DNA of 64,000 nucleotides from Pseudomonas fluorescens (GCF_902497775.2 NZ_OZ024668.1:2875826-2939825); one strand, 5' to 3'. Positions 1 through 9,477 are shown, counted from the stretch's first letter. Translations and numbers: made by a program. The notes: generated by a model not told the origin, from the letters alone.

Positions 1-5
1 GTTTT

Positions 6-21
6 GTATTATGGTATACCA
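6..21. promoter_or_regulatory. Operator-like palindrome before the ribB paralogue
   Basis: Contains the perfect 10-bp palindrome TGGTATACCA (12-21) 32 bases before the ribB-like start codon. The stretch TATTATGGTAT (7-17) recurs in reverse complement at 1564-1574, ahead of the ABC transporter operon. The pattern resembles operators of GntR/FadR-type repressors. The regulator is not in the window. Confidence 0.45.
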
Positions 22-53
22 CAAAATCCAACCCGGACAGCGAGCACGCCGCA

Positions 54-1175
54 ATGCCCTTCAACAGCATCGAAGATATCCTCGAGGACTACCGCCAGGG
101 CAAGATGGTCCTGCTGGTGGACGACGAAGACCGCGAAAACGAAGGCGACCTGCTGATCGCCGCTGAACGCTGCGACGCCCAGGCCATCAGCTTCATGGCC
201 CGCGAAGCCCGCGGCCTGATCTGCCTGACGTTGAGCGACGAGCACTGCCAGCGCCTGGGCCTTGAGCAGATGGTGCCGGCCAACGGCAGCGCCTTCAGCA
301 CTGCCTTTACCGTGTCGATCGAGGCGGCGCGCGGGGTGACCACCGGCATATCCGCCGCTGATCGCGCCTGCACGGTCGCCGCAGCCGTGGCACCCGCTGC
401 CCGCGCCGAAGACCTGGTGCAACCCGGGCATATCTTCCCCCTGCGCGCCCGCGAAGGCGGCGTGCTGACCCGCGCCGGGCACACTGAAGCCGGTTGCGAC
501 CTGGCGCGCCTGGCCGGCTTCAGCCCGGCCTCGGTCATCGTCGAAGTGCTCAACGACGACGGCAGCATGGCCCGGCGCCCGGACCTGGAGGTGTTCGCCG
601 CCCGTCACGGGATCAAGATCGGGACCATCGCCGACCTGATTCATTACCGCCTGAGCACGGAGCAGACGGTCAAGCGCATCGGCGAGCGCGAGCTGCCCAC
701 GGTGCACGGCGTGTTTCGCCTGGTGACCTATGAGGATTGCATCGAAGGCGGCGTGCACATGGCCATGGTCATGGTCATGGGTGACATCCGCCGTGAACAA
801 CCGACCCTGGTGCGGGTGCATGTGATCGACCCGCTGCGCGACCTGGTCGGTGCCGAGTACAGCGGGCCGGCCAACTGGACCCTGTGGGCGGCGCTGCAGA
901 AAGTGGCCGATGAAGGCTGCGGGGTGGTGGTGATTCTGGCCAATCATGAGTCGTCGCAGGCGCTGCTGGAACGCGTGCCGCACCTGACCCAGCCACCAAG
1001 GCCCTACCAGCGCGGGCAATCACGCACGTACTCGGAAGTGGGCACCGGCGCGCAGATTCTTCAGGACCTGGGCGTGGGCAAACTGCGTCACCTGGGCCCG
1101 CCACTGAAATACGCCGGCCTTACCGGCTATGACCTGGAGGTGGTACAGAGCATTGCATTCAGCACTGCCTTGTAG
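54..1175 (+). CDS. ribB: 3,4-dihydroxy-2-butanone 4-phosphate synthase with degenerate GTP cyclohydrolase II domain (RibBX-type)
   Basis: Cytosolic enzyme that converts ribulose 5-phosphate to 3,4-dihydroxy-2-butanone 4-phosphate for riboflavin synthesis. The first ~200 residues carry the intact synthase signatures: the acidic motif [11 protein letters not shown], the [11 protein letters not shown] stretch and [14 protein letters not shown]. The C-terminal ~165 residues align with GTP cyclohydrolase II in outline (LVRVH near its start, [13 protein letters not shown] near its end). They lack the zinc cysteine cluster (SxCxTGD...CDC becomes [13 protein letters not shown]) and the RQEGRGIGL catalytic loop. 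The second domain is therefore probably inactive, as in the RibBX proteins of Proteobacteria. The gene stands outside any rib operon, next to an ABC importer that shares its operator-like sequence, so it looks like an accessory, conditionally expressed copy. Confidence 0.88.
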   Translation: MPFNSIEDILEDYRQGKMVLLVDDEDRENEGDLLIAAERCDAQAISFMAREARGLICLTLSDEHCQRLGLEQMVPANGSAFSTAFTVSIEAARGVTTGISAADRACTVAAAVAPAARAEDLVQPGHIFPLRAREGGVLTRAGHTEAGCDLARLAGFSPASVIVEVLNDDGSMARRPDLEVFAARHGIKIGTIADLIHYRLSTEQTVKRIGERELPTVHGVFRLVTYEDCIEGGVHMAMVMVMGDIRREQPTLVRVHVIDPLRDLVGAEYSGPANWTLWAALQKVADEGCGVVVILANHESSQALLERVPHLTQPPRPYQRGQSRTYSEVGTGAQILQDLGVGKLRHLGPPLKYAGLTGYDLEVVQSIAFSTAL

Positions 1176-1181
1176 GGCCTA

Positions 1182-1232
1182 TTGCGGGTCAAGCCCGTTC
1201 CCACGGATGTGGGAACGGGCTTGACCCGCGAT
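1182..1232. repeat. REP pair forming a long hairpin (putative terminator)
   Basis: Perfect 21-bp inverted repeat (1184-1204 and 1209-1229) with the 4-base loop GGAT. It is a variant of the Pseudomonas REP core with GTCAAGCCCGTTCCCAC. It lies 8 bases after the ribB stop, between convergent genes, and could end transcripts from both sides. Confidence 0.85.
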
Positions 1233-1239
1233 CCCCTGC

Positions 1240-1428
1240 CTACTCCTCAGCCTCGGGAAAATGGCGGCAGCTCTTGCGCTCGGCCAGCTCCTTGTCGGTA
1301 GGACGCTGCTCGACGAACACCGCGCGGCCATCCTTGTAGATCTCCAGATAACCCCATTCCAGATCCTGTTCGTGCTGACCAGGCTTGGGCGGATTACGCC
1401 ACCAGGGCTCGCGACTGATCAACTGCAT
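1240..1428 (-). CDS. Small hypothetical protein (62 aa)
   Basis: Starts at the internal ATG, preceded by a weak GAGAG Shine-Dalgarno; an upstream GTG at 1452 would add 8 residues. The protein is charged and rich in Trp, Pro and Glu (REPWWRNPPKPGQ near the N-terminus), with no signal peptide or membrane segment. I recognise no domain. It is convergent with the ribB paralogue across the REP hairpin and divergent from the ABC transporter operon, so it may simply be a bystander. Confidence 0.6.
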   Translation of the reverse strand: MQLISREPWWRNPPKPGQHEQDLEWGYLEIYKDGRAVFVEQRPTDKELAERKSCRHFPEAEE

Positions 1429-1560
1429 GGCAATGGCTCTCGCTTGAAACACAATACTTCACTATAGACGGTAGACCGCGAGGGCTCTGCCTCGGGCATC
1501 CGCGCCTGCGCAGCGGTGCCGGGTGATAGCCGGTAGCGGGCAGGCTCTTGTCAAAAACTT

Positions 1561-1583
1561 GGAATACCATAATATGATATCCC
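1561..1583. promoter_or_regulatory. Imperfect palindrome before the ABC transporter operon
   Basis: A 23-bp near-palindrome of the form GGRATAYCATAWTATGRTAT followed by YCC, centred at 1572, about 85 bases before the substrate-binding-protein start. Its left 15 bases match, in reverse complement, positions 6-20 at 13 of 15 places. This suggests one regulator for both the ribB paralogue and the importer. Confidence 0.5.
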
Positions 1584-1667
1584 GTAGACCTAAAAACGTT
1601 TGATGCTCCCCACTACAAGGCGGGCAATACAAAGCCCGCTCAAAACACAAGAAATGAGGGCGTACCT

Positions 1668-2693
1668 ATGCTGTTCTCCAAACGCGCAAGCGCAGTGCTG
1701 GCTGCCAGCCTGCTGACATTGACCTGCCAGGCTGCCCTGGCCGCCGACAGCCTGAACTTCGTCAGCTGGGGCGGCACCACCCAGGATGCGCAAAAGCAGG
1801 CCTGGGCCGAGCCCTTCACTGCCAGCAGCAAGATTCGCGTAGTCCAGGACGGCCCCACCGACTACGGCAAGCTCAAGGCCATGGTCGAAAGCGGCAACGT
1901 GCAGTGGGATGTGGTCGATGTCGAGGCGGACTTCGCCCTGCGTGCAGCCAGCGAAGGCCTGCTCGAGCCGCTGGACTTCAACACCATCAAGCGTGATCGC
2001 CTCGACCCGCGTTTCGTCTCCGATCACGGCGTAGGGTCGTTCTTCTTCTCGTTCGTTCTGGGCTACAACGAAGGCAAGCTCGGCGCCAACAAGCCCCTGG
2101 ACTGGAGCGCGCTGTTCGACACCAAGACCTACCCCGGCAAGCGCGCCTTGTACAAATGGCCAAGCCCCGGCGTGCTCGAACTGGCCCTGCTGGCCGACGG
2201 CGTCGCCGCCGACAAGCTCTATCCGCTGGACCTGGACCGCGCCTTCAAGAAACTCGACACCATCAAGAATGACATCGTCTGGTGGGGCGGCGGCGCCCAG
2301 TCGCAGCAGTTGCTGGCCTCCGGTGAAGCGAGCCTGGGCCAGTTCTGGAACGGTCGGGTCTATGCCCTGCAGCAAGATGGCGCACCGGTCGGGGTAAGCT
2401 GGAAGCAGAACCTGGTCATGGCCGACTTCCTGGTCATCCCCAAAGGTGCGAAAAACAAAGACGCGGCGATGAAGTTCCTGGCCAATGCCAGCGGTGCCCA
2501 GGGCCAGGCCGACTTTGCCAACCTCACCGCCTACGCGCCGGTCAACCTCGACAGCATCAGCCTGCTCAAGCCTGAACTCGCGCCCAACCTGCCGACCGCC
2601 TACGCTCAGGATCAGGTGACCCTCGATTTCGCCTACTGGGCCAAGAACGGCCAGGCCATCGCCACCCGCTGGAATGAGTGGCTGGTCAAATGA
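1668..2693 (+). CDS. ABC transporter substrate-binding protein, spermidine/putrescine (PotD/PotF) type
   Basis: Periplasmic solute receptor of 341 residues. The N-terminal ~25 residues are a signal peptide (MLFSKRASAVLAASLLTL, cleavage after ALA). The mature protein begins with LNFVSWGGTTQDAQKQAW, the opening typical of the PotD/PotF-like cluster. The FWNGRVYALQQDGAPVGVSW region is typical of polyamine-type receptors. It is the first gene of a four-gene importer operon, and its stop overlaps the start of the first permease (ATGA at 2690). The real ligand cannot be told from sequence. Proximity to ribB and the shared operator argue that the ligand need not be a polyamine. Confidence 0.85.
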   Translation: MLFSKRASAVLAASLLTLTCQAALAADSLNFVSWGGTTQDAQKQAWAEPFTASSKIRVVQDGPTDYGKLKAMVESGNVQWDVVDVEADFALRAASEGLLEPLDFNTIKRDRLDPRFVSDHGVGSFFFSFVLGYNEGKLGANKPLDWSALFDTKTYPGKRALYKWPSPGVLELALLADGVAADKLYPLDLDRAFKKLDTIKNDIVWWGGGAQSQQLLASGEASLGQFWNGRVYALQQDGAPVGVSWKQNLVMADFLVIPKGAKNKDAAMKFLANASGAQGQADFANLTAYAPVNLDSISLLKPELAPNLPTAYAQDQVTLDFAYWAKNGQAIATRWNEWLVK

Positions 2694-3607
2694 AAGTCGC
2701 CATCAATACCCTGCAAACCCCGTCCGGCGCCGTCGGCGCCAAGGGAGCAGCGATGCAGCACACGCCACCCTTGCGTGAACGCTGGCGCGGCAGCCGCAAC
2801 CTGCTGCCGGCCTTGTTGTTCCTCGGCCTGTTCTTTTTCGCGCCGCTGATCGGCCTGCTGCTGCGCGGCGTGCTCGAACCCGTCCCGGGCCTGGGCAACT
2901 ACGAGCAACTGTTTGCCAACTCGGCCTATGCCCGGGTGCTGTTCAATACCTTCTCGGTAGCCGGCCTGGTCACCCTGATCAGCGTGCTGCTGGGCTTTCC
3001 CCTGGCCTGGGCCATTACCCTGGTGCCACGTGGCTGGGGCCGCTGGCTGCTGAACATCGTGCTGCTGTCGATGTGGACCAGCCTGCTCGCCCGCACCTAC
3101 TCCTGGCTGGTGCTGCTGCAGGCCTCTGGGGTGATCAACAAGGCGCTGATGGCTATCGGTATCATCGATGCGCCGCTGGAGATGGTGCACAACCTCACCG
3201 GCGTGGTGATAGGCATGAGCTACATCATGATCCCGTTCATTGTCCTGCCGCTGCAGGCGACCATGCAGGCGATTGACCCGATGGTGCTGCAAGCCGGTTC
3301 CATTTGCGGCGCCAGCCCCTGGACCAATTTCTTCAAGGTGTTCCTGCCGCTGTGCCGTTCCGGGATGTTCTCCGGGGCCTTGATGGTGTTCGTCATGTCC
3401 CTGGGGTACTACGTGACCCCGGCGCTGCTCGGTGGCGCACAGAACATGATGCTGCCCGAGTTCATCGTCCAGCAGGTACAGTCGTTCCTCAACTGGGGCC
3501 TGGCCAGTGCCGCCGCCGCGTTGCTGATCGCCATCACCCTGGTGCTGTTCTACTTCTACCTGAAGCTGCAACCGGAATCGCCGGTCGGCAACAGTAACGC
3601 GAGGTAA
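2690..3607 (+). CDS. ABC transporter permease, PotB type
   Basis: Inner-membrane permease subunit with about six hydrophobic helices, beginning at LLPALLFLGLFFFAPLIGLLL. The EAA-like loop is recognisable in the AGSICGASPWTNFFKVFLPL segment, which contacts the ATPase. I use the ATG at 2690, which overlaps the upstream stop and implies translational coupling. An in-frame ATG at 2753 has a better Shine-Dalgarno (AAGGGAG, 2741-2747) and removes a polar 21-residue leader, so it is a strong alternative start. It pairs with the next permease to form the channel. Confidence 0.85.
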   Translation: MKVAINTLQTPSGAVGAKGAAMQHTPPLRERWRGSRNLLPALLFLGLFFFAPLIGLLLRGVLEPVPGLGNYEQLFANSAYARVLFNTFSVAGLVTLISVLLGFPLAWAITLVPRGWGRWLLNIVLLSMWTSLLARTYSWLVLLQASGVINKALMAIGIIDAPLEMVHNLTGVVIGMSYIMIPFIVLPLQATMQAIDPMVLQAGSICGASPWTNFFKVFLPLCRSGMFSGALMVFVMSLGYYVTPALLGGAQNMMLPEFIVQQVQSFLNWGLASAAAALLIAITLVLFYFYLKLQPESPVGNSNAR

Positions 3608-3613
3608 GCCAAA

Positions 3614-4423
3614 ATGCTCCTGACCCCTAATGCCATGAGCCGGCGCCTGCGCTTGGGCCTGTACACCACCACCGGGGTGATCGCGCTGTTCTTGCTGTTG
3701 CCGATCGTGTTCATCGTTCTGTTGTCGTTCGGCTCGTCACAATGGCTGGTGTTCCCGCCCCCGGGCTGGACACTGAAGTGGTACGGGCAGTTCTTCTCCA
3801 ACGCCGAGTGGATGGACGCGGCCCTGGCCAGCCTCAAAGTCGCGGTGCTGACCACGGTGTTTGCCGTGGCCCTGGGCCTGCCCACCGCTTTTGCCCTGGT
3901 GCGCGGACGCTTCCCCGGCCGGGAGATGCTTTATGGCCTGTTCACCCTGCCGATGATCGTGCCGCTGGTGATCATCGCCGTGGCGGTGTATGCGCTGTTT
4001 CTCAAGCTCGGCTACACCGGCACGCTGTTTTCCTTCGTGGTCAGCCACGTGATCGTCGCCCTGCCCTTTACCATTATTTCGATCATCAACTCGCTGAAGC
4101 TGTTCGACCAGTCGATCGAAGACGCCGCGGTGATCTGCGGCGCCTCGCGGCTGCAGGCGATCGTCAAGGTGACCTTCCCGGCGATTCGCCCGGGGATGAT
4201 CGCAGGCGCCCTGTTCGCCTTTTTGGTGTCGTGGGACGAGGTGGTGCTCAGCGTGATGATGGCCAGCCCCAACCTGCAGACCCTGCCGGTAAAAATGTGG
4301 ACCACCCTGCGCCAGGACCTGACTCCGGTGATCGCTGTCGCTTCGACGCTGCTGATCGGCCTGTCAGTGCTGGTGATGATGATTGCCGCCGCTCTGCGCC
4401 GGCGCAACCCGGTTAGCGCCTGA
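3614..4423 (+). CDS. ABC transporter permease, PotC type
   Basis: Second inner-membrane permease (269 aa), starting six bases after the first permease and preceded by GAGG. Six predicted membrane helices are visible, starting with GVIALFLLLPIVFIVLLSF. The cytoplasmic EAA loop is seen as DAAVICGASRLQAIVKVTFP. Length and layout are those of PotC/PotI family members. It should form a heterodimeric channel with the preceding permease, energised by the downstream ATPase. Confidence 0.87.
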   Translation: MLLTPNAMSRRLRLGLYTTTGVIALFLLLPIVFIVLLSFGSSQWLVFPPPGWTLKWYGQFFSNAEWMDAALASLKVAVLTTVFAVALGLPTAFALVRGRFPGREMLYGLFTLPMIVPLVIIAVAVYALFLKLGYTGTLFSFVVSHVIVALPFTIISIINSLKLFDQSIEDAAVICGASRLQAIVKVTFPAIRPGMIAGALFAFLVSWDEVVLSVMMASPNLQTLPVKMWTTLRQDLTPVIAVASTLLIGLSVLVMMIAAALRRRNPVSA

Positions 4424-4442
4424 GCCCCTGGAGAACAACAAG

Positions 4443-5591
4443 ATGAGTGCAGTCCTCAACGACAAGCAAGCGGCCAAGACCCTGGTCAGCCTGCGCAACC
4501 TCAACAAGCACTATGGCGACTTTGCCGCCGTGGATGACATCAGCCTGGACATCCAGGACGGTGAATTCCTCACCTTCCTCGGCTCCAGCGGCTCGGGCAA
4601 GAGCACCACCCTGTCGATGCTTGCCGGCTTCGAGACGCCGAGCAGCGGCGAGATCCTGGTCAAGGGTGCCTCCCTGGTCAACGTGCCGCCGCACAAGCGC
4701 GATATCGGCATGGTGTTCCAACGCTATTCGCTGTTCCCGCACCTGTCGGTGCGCGACAACATCGCCTTCCCCCTGGCAATCCGCAAGCGCAGCACCGCCG
4801 AACGCGACAAACAAGTGGACGCCATGCTCAAGCTGGTACAACTGGACAGCTTTGCCCACCGGCGCCCGGCGCAACTGTCCGGCGGCCAGCAACAGCGGGT
4901 GGCGATCGCCCGGGCGCTGGTCTACGAGCCACGCATCCTGTTGATGGACGAACCCTTGGGGGCATTGGACAAAAAACTGCGTGAAGACCTGCAGGATGAA
5001 CTGCGCCAACTGCACCGGCGCCTGGGCATCACCATCGTCTACGTCACCCACGACCAGGAAGAAGCGATGCGCCTGTCCCAGCGCATCGCTATCTTCAGCC
5101 ACGGCAAAATCGTCGGCCTGGGCACCGGCTATGACCTTTACCAGAACCCGCCGAATGCCTTTGTTGCCTCGTTTCTGGGCAACTCCAATTTCTTGCGGGT
5201 CAAGGCCCATGGCAACGGCGCGGCGAGTTTCGAGGGACAGCCGCTGGCGATGCGGCTTACGCCGGGGCTGGCTGAGGGCCAGGAGGTGCTGTTGATGGTC
5301 CGCCCGGAAAAAGCCCTGGCCCTGAGTGTCGAGCAAGCGGCGCGTGAGGCCTTGCCCGCGGGCTGGAACGAGGTCACGGCAAGGGTCGGAGAAGTGCTGT
5401 TTCTGGGCGAGAGCCAGACCTGCAGCGTGGTGACCACGGGTGGCACGGCGATGACGGTCAAGGCGCTGTCAGCGGCGGGGATGCCGATGCAGTCGGGCGA
5501 TACGGTGAAGGTGCGCTGGGCGGTGGCGGATGCTTGCGTGTATACCCAGTGGACCGAGAGTGATTTGAACAAGGCCGCTGGGGCGCATTGA
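4443..5591 (+). CDS. ABC transporter ATPase, PotA type
   Basis: Cytoplasmic ATPase of 382 residues, starting at the ATG after CTGGAG. It has Walker A GSSGSGKST, a Q-loop ([12 protein letters not shown]), signature LSGGQQQR, Walker B ILLMDEP, the D-loop GALD and a switch His in VTHDQEEA. A C-terminal TOBE-type domain follows (LMVRPEKALAL and VLFLGE), as in PotA and other iron/sulfate/polyamine importers. It is the last gene of the operon, which ends at a strong REP hairpin five bases downstream. Confidence 0.9.
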   Translation: MSAVLNDKQAAKTLVSLRNLNKHYGDFAAVDDISLDIQDGEFLTFLGSSGSGKSTTLSMLAGFETPSSGEILVKGASLVNVPPHKRDIGMVFQRYSLFPHLSVRDNIAFPLAIRKRSTAERDKQVDAMLKLVQLDSFAHRRPAQLSGGQQQRVAIARALVYEPRILLMDEPLGALDKKLREDLQDELRQLHRRLGITIVYVTHDQEEAMRLSQRIAIFSHGKIVGLGTGYDLYQNPPNAFVASFLGNSNFLRVKAHGNGAASFEGQPLAMRLTPGLAEGQEVLLMVRPEKALALSVEQAAREALPAGWNEVTARVGEVLFLGESQTCSVVTTGGTAMTVKALSAAGMPMQSGDTVKVRWAVADACVYTQWTESDLNKAAGAH

Positions 5592-5595
5592 AACC

Positions 5596-5650
5596 ATCGC
5601 GGGGCAAGCCCGCTCCTACCTAGTCTGTAGGAGCGGGCTTGCCCCGCGAT
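5596..5650. repeat. REP pair / bidirectional terminator
   Basis: Perfect 24-bp inverted repeat (5596-5619 with 5627-5650), loop of 7 bases, arms containing GCGGGGCAAGCCCGCTCCTA. It lies between the convergent ABC ATPase and ahpF, where a hairpin this strong probably stops transcription from both directions. Confidence 0.9.
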
Positions 5651-5658
5651 AAGGCCGG

Positions 5659-7221
5659 TCAGGCTGGCGCCGAGGAGCGGATCAGGTGATCAAAGGCCGC
5701 CAACGAAGCCTTGGCCCCCTCGCCCACGGCAATCACGATCTGTTTGTACGGCACAGTGGTCACGTCACCGGCAGCGAACACGCCCGGCAGGTTGGTCTGG
5801 CCGCGGGCATCGACGATGATCTCGCCACGCGGGGTCAACTCGACCGTGCCTTTGAGCCAGTCGGTGTTGGGCAGTAGGCCGATCTGTACGAAGATCCCTT
5901 CCAGCGCGATGTCATGCAGCTCATCGCTGTTGCGATCCTTGTAGCGCAGGCCGTTGACCTTCTCGCCATCACCAAGCACTTCGGTGGTCAGCGCACTGGT
6001 GATCACCTTCACGTTCGGCAAACTGTGCAGCTTGCGCTGCAGCACCGCGTCGGCACGCAACTGGCTGTCGAACTCGATCAGCGTCACCTGGGCGACGATA
6101 CCGGCCAGGTCGATGGCCGCTTCCACACCGGAGTTGCCGCCACCGATCACCGCCACGCGCTTGCCCTTGAACAGCGGGCCATCGCAGTGCGGGCAGTAGG
6201 CAACGCCACGGCTGCGGTATTGCTGCTCGCCCGGCACGTTCATTTCGCGCCAGCGCGCACCGGTGGCGAGGATCACGGTCTTGGCCTTGAGCGAGGCACC
6301 ACTGGCCAGGCGCACTTCGTGCAGGCCGCCGTCGGTGGCCGGGATCAGCGCTTCACCGCGCTGCAGGTTCATGATGTCGACGTCGTACTGCTTGACGTGT
6401 TCTTCAAGGGCCATGGCCAGTTTCGGCCCTTCGGTTTCCTGCACCGAGATGAAGTTTTCGATGGCCATGGTGTCGAGTACCTGGCCACCAAAGCGCTCGG
6501 CGGCAACGCCGGTGCGGATGCCCTTACGCGCGGCATAGATCGCCGCCGCAGCGCCCGCCGGGCCACCACCAACGACCAGGACGTCGAAGGCATCCTTGGC
6601 GTTGATCTTCTCGGCCTGACGCTCGCCGGCGCTGGTGTCGAGCTTGCTGAGGATCTCTTCCAGGCCCATGCGGCCCTGGCCAAACACTTCACCATTGAGG
6701 TAGACGCTGGGCACGGCCATGACCTTGCGGCTCTCGACTTCGGCCTGGAACAGCGCACCGTCGATGGCGACGTGGCGAATATTGGGGTTGAGCACCGCCA
6801 TCAGGTTCAGCGCCTGGACCACGTCCGGGCAGTTCTGGCACGACAGCGAGAAGTAGGTTTCAAAGTTGAATTCACCCTTGAGCGCACTGATCTGCTCGAT
6901 CACCTCTGCGCTGGCCTTGGACGGATGACCGCCGACCTGCAGCAGGGCGAGCACCAGCGAGGTGAACTCGTGGCCCATGGGGATGCCGGCAAAGCGCAGG
7001 CTAGTGTCAGCGCCCGGGCGATTGAGCGAGAACGACGGGCGACGGGCATCGCTGCCATCTTCACGCAGGGTAATCAGGTGCGATAGGCCGGCGATTTCCA
7101 CCAACAGGTCGCGCAATTCGCGGGATTTCGCGCCGTCATCGAGGGAAGCAACGATCTCGATCGGCTGAGTGACCCGCTCCAGGTAGGCTTTCAACTGAGT
7201 TTTAAGCGTGGCGTCCAACAT
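5659..7221 (-). CDS. ahpF: Alkyl hydroperoxide reductase subunit F
   Basis: NADH-dependent flavoprotein disulfide reductase of 520 residues that reduces AhpC. The N-terminal double thioredoxin-fold domain carries a CxxC ([14 protein letters not shown]). The FAD-binding [10 protein letters not shown] motif follows near residue 215. The thioredoxin-reductase-like domain has the redox-active CPHC (VAYCPHCDG) and the NAD-binding [10 protein letters not shown] motif. I chose the ATG with AAGGAA upstream (MLDATLKTQ); a longer in-frame start 12 codons earlier is unlikely. It lies downstream of ahpC on the same strand, as usual for this peroxidase system. Confidence 0.97.
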   Translation of the reverse strand: MLDATLKTQLKAYLERVTQPIEIVASLDDGAKSRELRDLLVEIAGLSHLITLREDGSDARRPSFSLNRPGADTSLRFAGIPMGHEFTSLVLALLQVGGHPSKASAEVIEQISALKGEFNFETYFSLSCQNCPDVVQALNLMAVLNPNIRHVAIDGALFQAEVESRKVMAVPSVYLNGEVFGQGRMGLEEILSKLDTSAGERQAEKINAKDAFDVLVVGGGPAGAAAAIYAARKGIRTGVAAERFGGQVLDTMAIENFISVQETEGPKLAMALEEHVKQYDVDIMNLQRGEALIPATDGGLHEVRLASGASLKAKTVILATGARWREMNVPGEQQYRSRGVAYCPHCDGPLFKGKRVAVIGGGNSGVEAAIDLAGIVAQVTLIEFDSQLRADAVLQRKLHSLPNVKVITSALTTEVLGDGEKVNGLRYKDRNSDELHDIALEGIFVQIGLLPNTDWLKGTVELTPRGEIIVDARGQTNLPGVFAAGDVTTVPYKQIVIAVGEGAKASLAAFDHLIRSSAPA

Positions 7222-7255
7222 ACGGGCGATTCCTTTTTCAAACGGTAGAAATAAC

Positions 7256-7283
7256 AACGCCCGGGCGAAAGCGCCCGGGCGTT
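7256..7283. terminator. Intercistronic hairpin between ahpC and ahpF
   Basis: Perfect 12-bp stem (AACGCCCGGGCG, 7256-7267, with 7272-7283) and loop AAAG. On the minus strand it lies after ahpC and before ahpF. The U-run is short there, so it probably acts as a partial terminator or RNA stabiliser that sets more ahpC than ahpF. On the plus strand it is followed by TT. Confidence 0.7.
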
Positions 7284-7342
7284 TTGCGGGGCGGTGACAA
7301 CGTCAGGTGCGGTAGCCCACCGCCCTCGGCTGGCTCACGGTC

Positions 7343-7906
7343 TTAGATCTTGCCGACCAGGTCCAGCGATGGCGCCAGGGTCGCTTCGCCTTCTTTCCAC
7401 TTGGCCGGGCAGACTTCGCCTGGGTGGGCGGCAACGTACTGGGCAGCCTTGACCTTGCGCAGCAACTCGCTGGCGTCACGGCCTACACCACCGTCGTTGA
7501 GTTCGACGATCTTGATCTGGCCTTCAGGGTTGATCACGAAGGTGCCACGGTCAGCGATACCGGCTTCTTCGATCAGCACGTCGAAGTTGCGCGAGATGAC
7601 GTGGGTCGGGTCACCGATCAGCGGGTACTGGATCTTGCCGATGGTGTCCGAAGTGTCGTGCCAGGCTTTATGGGTGAAGTGGGTGTCGGTGGACACGCCG
7701 TAGATTTCCACGCCCAGGTCTTTGAACTGCGCGTAGTTGTCGGCCAGGTCGCCCAGCTCGGTCGGGCAGACGAAGGTGAAGTCGGCCGGGTAGAAGAACA
7801 CCACGGACCATTTGCCTTTCAGATCGGCATCCGAGACTTCGACGAACTTGCCCTGGTGGTAAGCGGTAGCTTTGAACGGTTTAACCTGGCTGTTGATGAT
7901 AGGCAT
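7343..7906 (-). CDS. ahpC: Alkyl hydroperoxide reductase subunit C (2-Cys peroxiredoxin)
   Basis: Cytosolic peroxiredoxin of 187 residues, the normal AhpC length. It reduces H2O2, organic peroxides and peroxynitrite. The peroxidatic cysteine is in [13 protein letters not shown] and the resolving cysteine in GEVCPAKW near the C-terminus; the GGVGRD segment of typical 2-Cys enzymes is present. The start [12 protein letters not shown] follows AAGGAG; a longer in-frame opening with 26 extra residues lacks support. It is followed by ahpF. Control by OxyR is usual for the family, but I did not identify a convincing OxyR site. Confidence 0.97.
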   Translation of the reverse strand: MPIINSQVKPFKATAYHQGKFVEVSDADLKGKWSVVFFYPADFTFVCPTELGDLADNYAQFKDLGVEIYGVSTDTHFTHKAWHDTSDTIGKIQYPLIGDPTHVISRNFDVLIEEAGIADRGTFVINPEGQIKIVELNDGGVGRDASELLRKVKAAQYVAAHPGEVCPAKWKEGEATLAPSLDLVGKI

Positions 7907-8045
7907 GAGTGACGCTCCTTCAGGGGGTTGAAAAAACTGATGGGAGAATCGTAGCCAATGCATTGGATTAATGCTCATTGGCAAAGCTCATGTTGCTGAT
8001 TGGTTTTGGCTATAAGGGGGGCGTATTAATAGAGGGTTTGAAGCT

Positions 8046-8098
8046 ATCGCGGGCAAGCCCGCTCCTACAGGCCTGTAGGAGCGGGCTTGCCCCGCGAT
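8046..8098. repeat. REP pair
   Basis: Inverted pair of REP cores (GCGGGCAAGCCCGCTCCTAC, then its complement) meeting head to head at CAGGCCTG. It sits between the gor stop and the ahpC promoter region and would act as the gor terminator. Confidence 0.88.
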
Positions 8099-8110
8099 TG
8101 CAGGCGCCGC

Positions 8111-9466
8111 TTAACGGGTCGGCGTACGCAAGGTGACGAACTCTTCCGCCGCCGTCGGGTGCACGCCAATAGTCTCGTCGAACTGCTGCTTGGTCGCCCC
8201 GGCCTTGAGGGCAATGCCCAGGCCCTGGATGATCTCGCCGGCGTCCGGGCCGACCATATGGCAACCCAGCACGCGATCGGTGTCGGCATCGACCACCAGC
8301 TTCATCAGGGTCTTTTCCTGAACCTCGGTGAGAATCAGCTTCATCGGCCGGAAGCGGCTTTCGAAGATCTGCACCTTGTGGCCCTGCTCCAGGGCCTGCT
8401 CTTCGGTCAGGCCAACGGTGCCGATTGGTGGCTGGCTGAACACTGCAGTAGGGATGTTCTGGTAATCCACCGGGCGGTATTGCTCAGGCTTGAACAGGCG
8501 CCGTGCCACGGCCATGCCTTCGGCCAGGGCCACCGGGGTCAGTTGCACCCGGCCGATCACATCGCCAATGGCCAGGATCGACGGCGCGGTGGTCTGGTAC
8601 AGGTCATCGACGCGGATAAACCCACGCGGGTCGAGTTCGACGCCGGTGTTTTCCAGGCCCAGGTTGTCGAGCATCGGCCGCCGGCCAGTGGCGTAGAACA
8701 CGCAGTCGGCCACCAGCTCGCGGCCATCCTTGAGGGTGGCCTTGAGGCTGCCGTCGTCCTGGCGCTCGATACGCTGGATGTCGCTGTTGAACTGCAGGTC
8801 CATGCCGCGTTTTTCCAGCTCCTCCTTGAGGTGCTCGCGCACGCTGGCGTCGAAGCCGCGCAGGAACAGGTCGCCACGGTACAGCAGCGAAGTCTTGGCC
8901 CCCAGGCCCTGGAAGATCCCGGCGAACTCCACGGCGATATAGCCGCCGCCAACCACCAGCACGCGCTTGGGCAGGTCCTTGAGGTAGAACGCCTCGTTGG
9001 AACTGATCGCCAGTTCTTTGCCGGCAATGTCGGGGATCTGCGGCCAGCCGCCGGTGGCAATGAGGATATGCTCGGCGCTGTAGCGCTGGCCATCGACTTC
9101 CACCTCATGGGCGCCGGTGAGCTTGGCGTGGCCTTCAAGCAGGGTCACGCCGCTGTTGACCAGCAGGTTGCGGTAAATACCGTTGAGCCGCTCGATTTCG
9201 CGGTTCTTGTTGGCGATCAACTGGCCCCAGTCGAACTGGGCATCTTCCAGCGACCAGCCAAAGCCTGCAGCCTGCTCGAAGTCATCGGCAAAATGCGCCC
9301 CATAGACCAGCAGTTTTTTCGGCACGCAGCCGACGTTGACGCAGGTACCACCCAGGTAGCGGCTTTCGGCAACCGCCACTTTTGCACCGAAGCCTGCGGC
9401 AAAGCGCGCAGCGCGCACACCGCCAGACCCGGCACCAATCACGAACAGATCAAAATCGTAGGTCAT
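8111..9466 (-). CDS. gor: Glutathione reductase (NADPH)
   Basis: FAD-dependent disulfide oxidoreductase of 451 residues that regenerates GSH from GSSG. It shows the N-terminal FAD fold ([14 protein letters not shown]) and the redox-active disulfide [13 protein letters not shown]. The NADPH Rossmann motif is [11 protein letters not shown]. The C-terminal dimerisation domain has the catalytic HPTAAEE (His-Glu pair). The arginines expected for NADPH preference follow the second Rossmann motif ([12 protein letters not shown]). It sits beside ahpCF, so the neighbourhood reads as thiol and peroxide defence. Confidence 0.96.
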   Translation of the reverse strand: MTYDFDLFVIGAGSGGVRAARFAAGFGAKVAVAESRYLGGTCVNVGCVPKKLLVYGAHFADDFEQAAGFGWSLEDAQFDWGQLIANKNREIERLNGIYRNLLVNSGVTLLEGHAKLTGAHEVEVDGQRYSAEHILIATGGWPQIPDIAGKELAISSNEAFYLKDLPKRVLVVGGGYIAVEFAGIFQGLGAKTSLLYRGDLFLRGFDASVREHLKEELEKRGMDLQFNSDIQRIERQDDGSLKATLKDGRELVADCVFYATGRRPMLDNLGLENTGVELDPRGFIRVDDLYQTTAPSILAIGDVIGRVQLTPVALAEGMAVARRLFKPEQYRPVDYQNIPTAVFSQPPIGTVGLTEEQALEQGHKVQIFESRFRPMKLILTEVQEKTLMKLVVDADTDRVLGCHMVGPDAGEIIQGLGIALKAGATKQQFDETIGVHPTAAEEFVTLRTPTR

Positions 9467-9477
9467 TTCGAGGGTCT

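Noticed and set aside
1..53. FMN riboswitch before the ribB paralogue
   Set aside because: Only 53 bases are available and they contain the operator-like palindrome, not the conserved RFN core.
4413..5336. Long antisense frame opposite the ABC ATPase
   Set aside because: High-GC shadow of a gene with clear Walker and signature motifs; no domain, no ribosome site.
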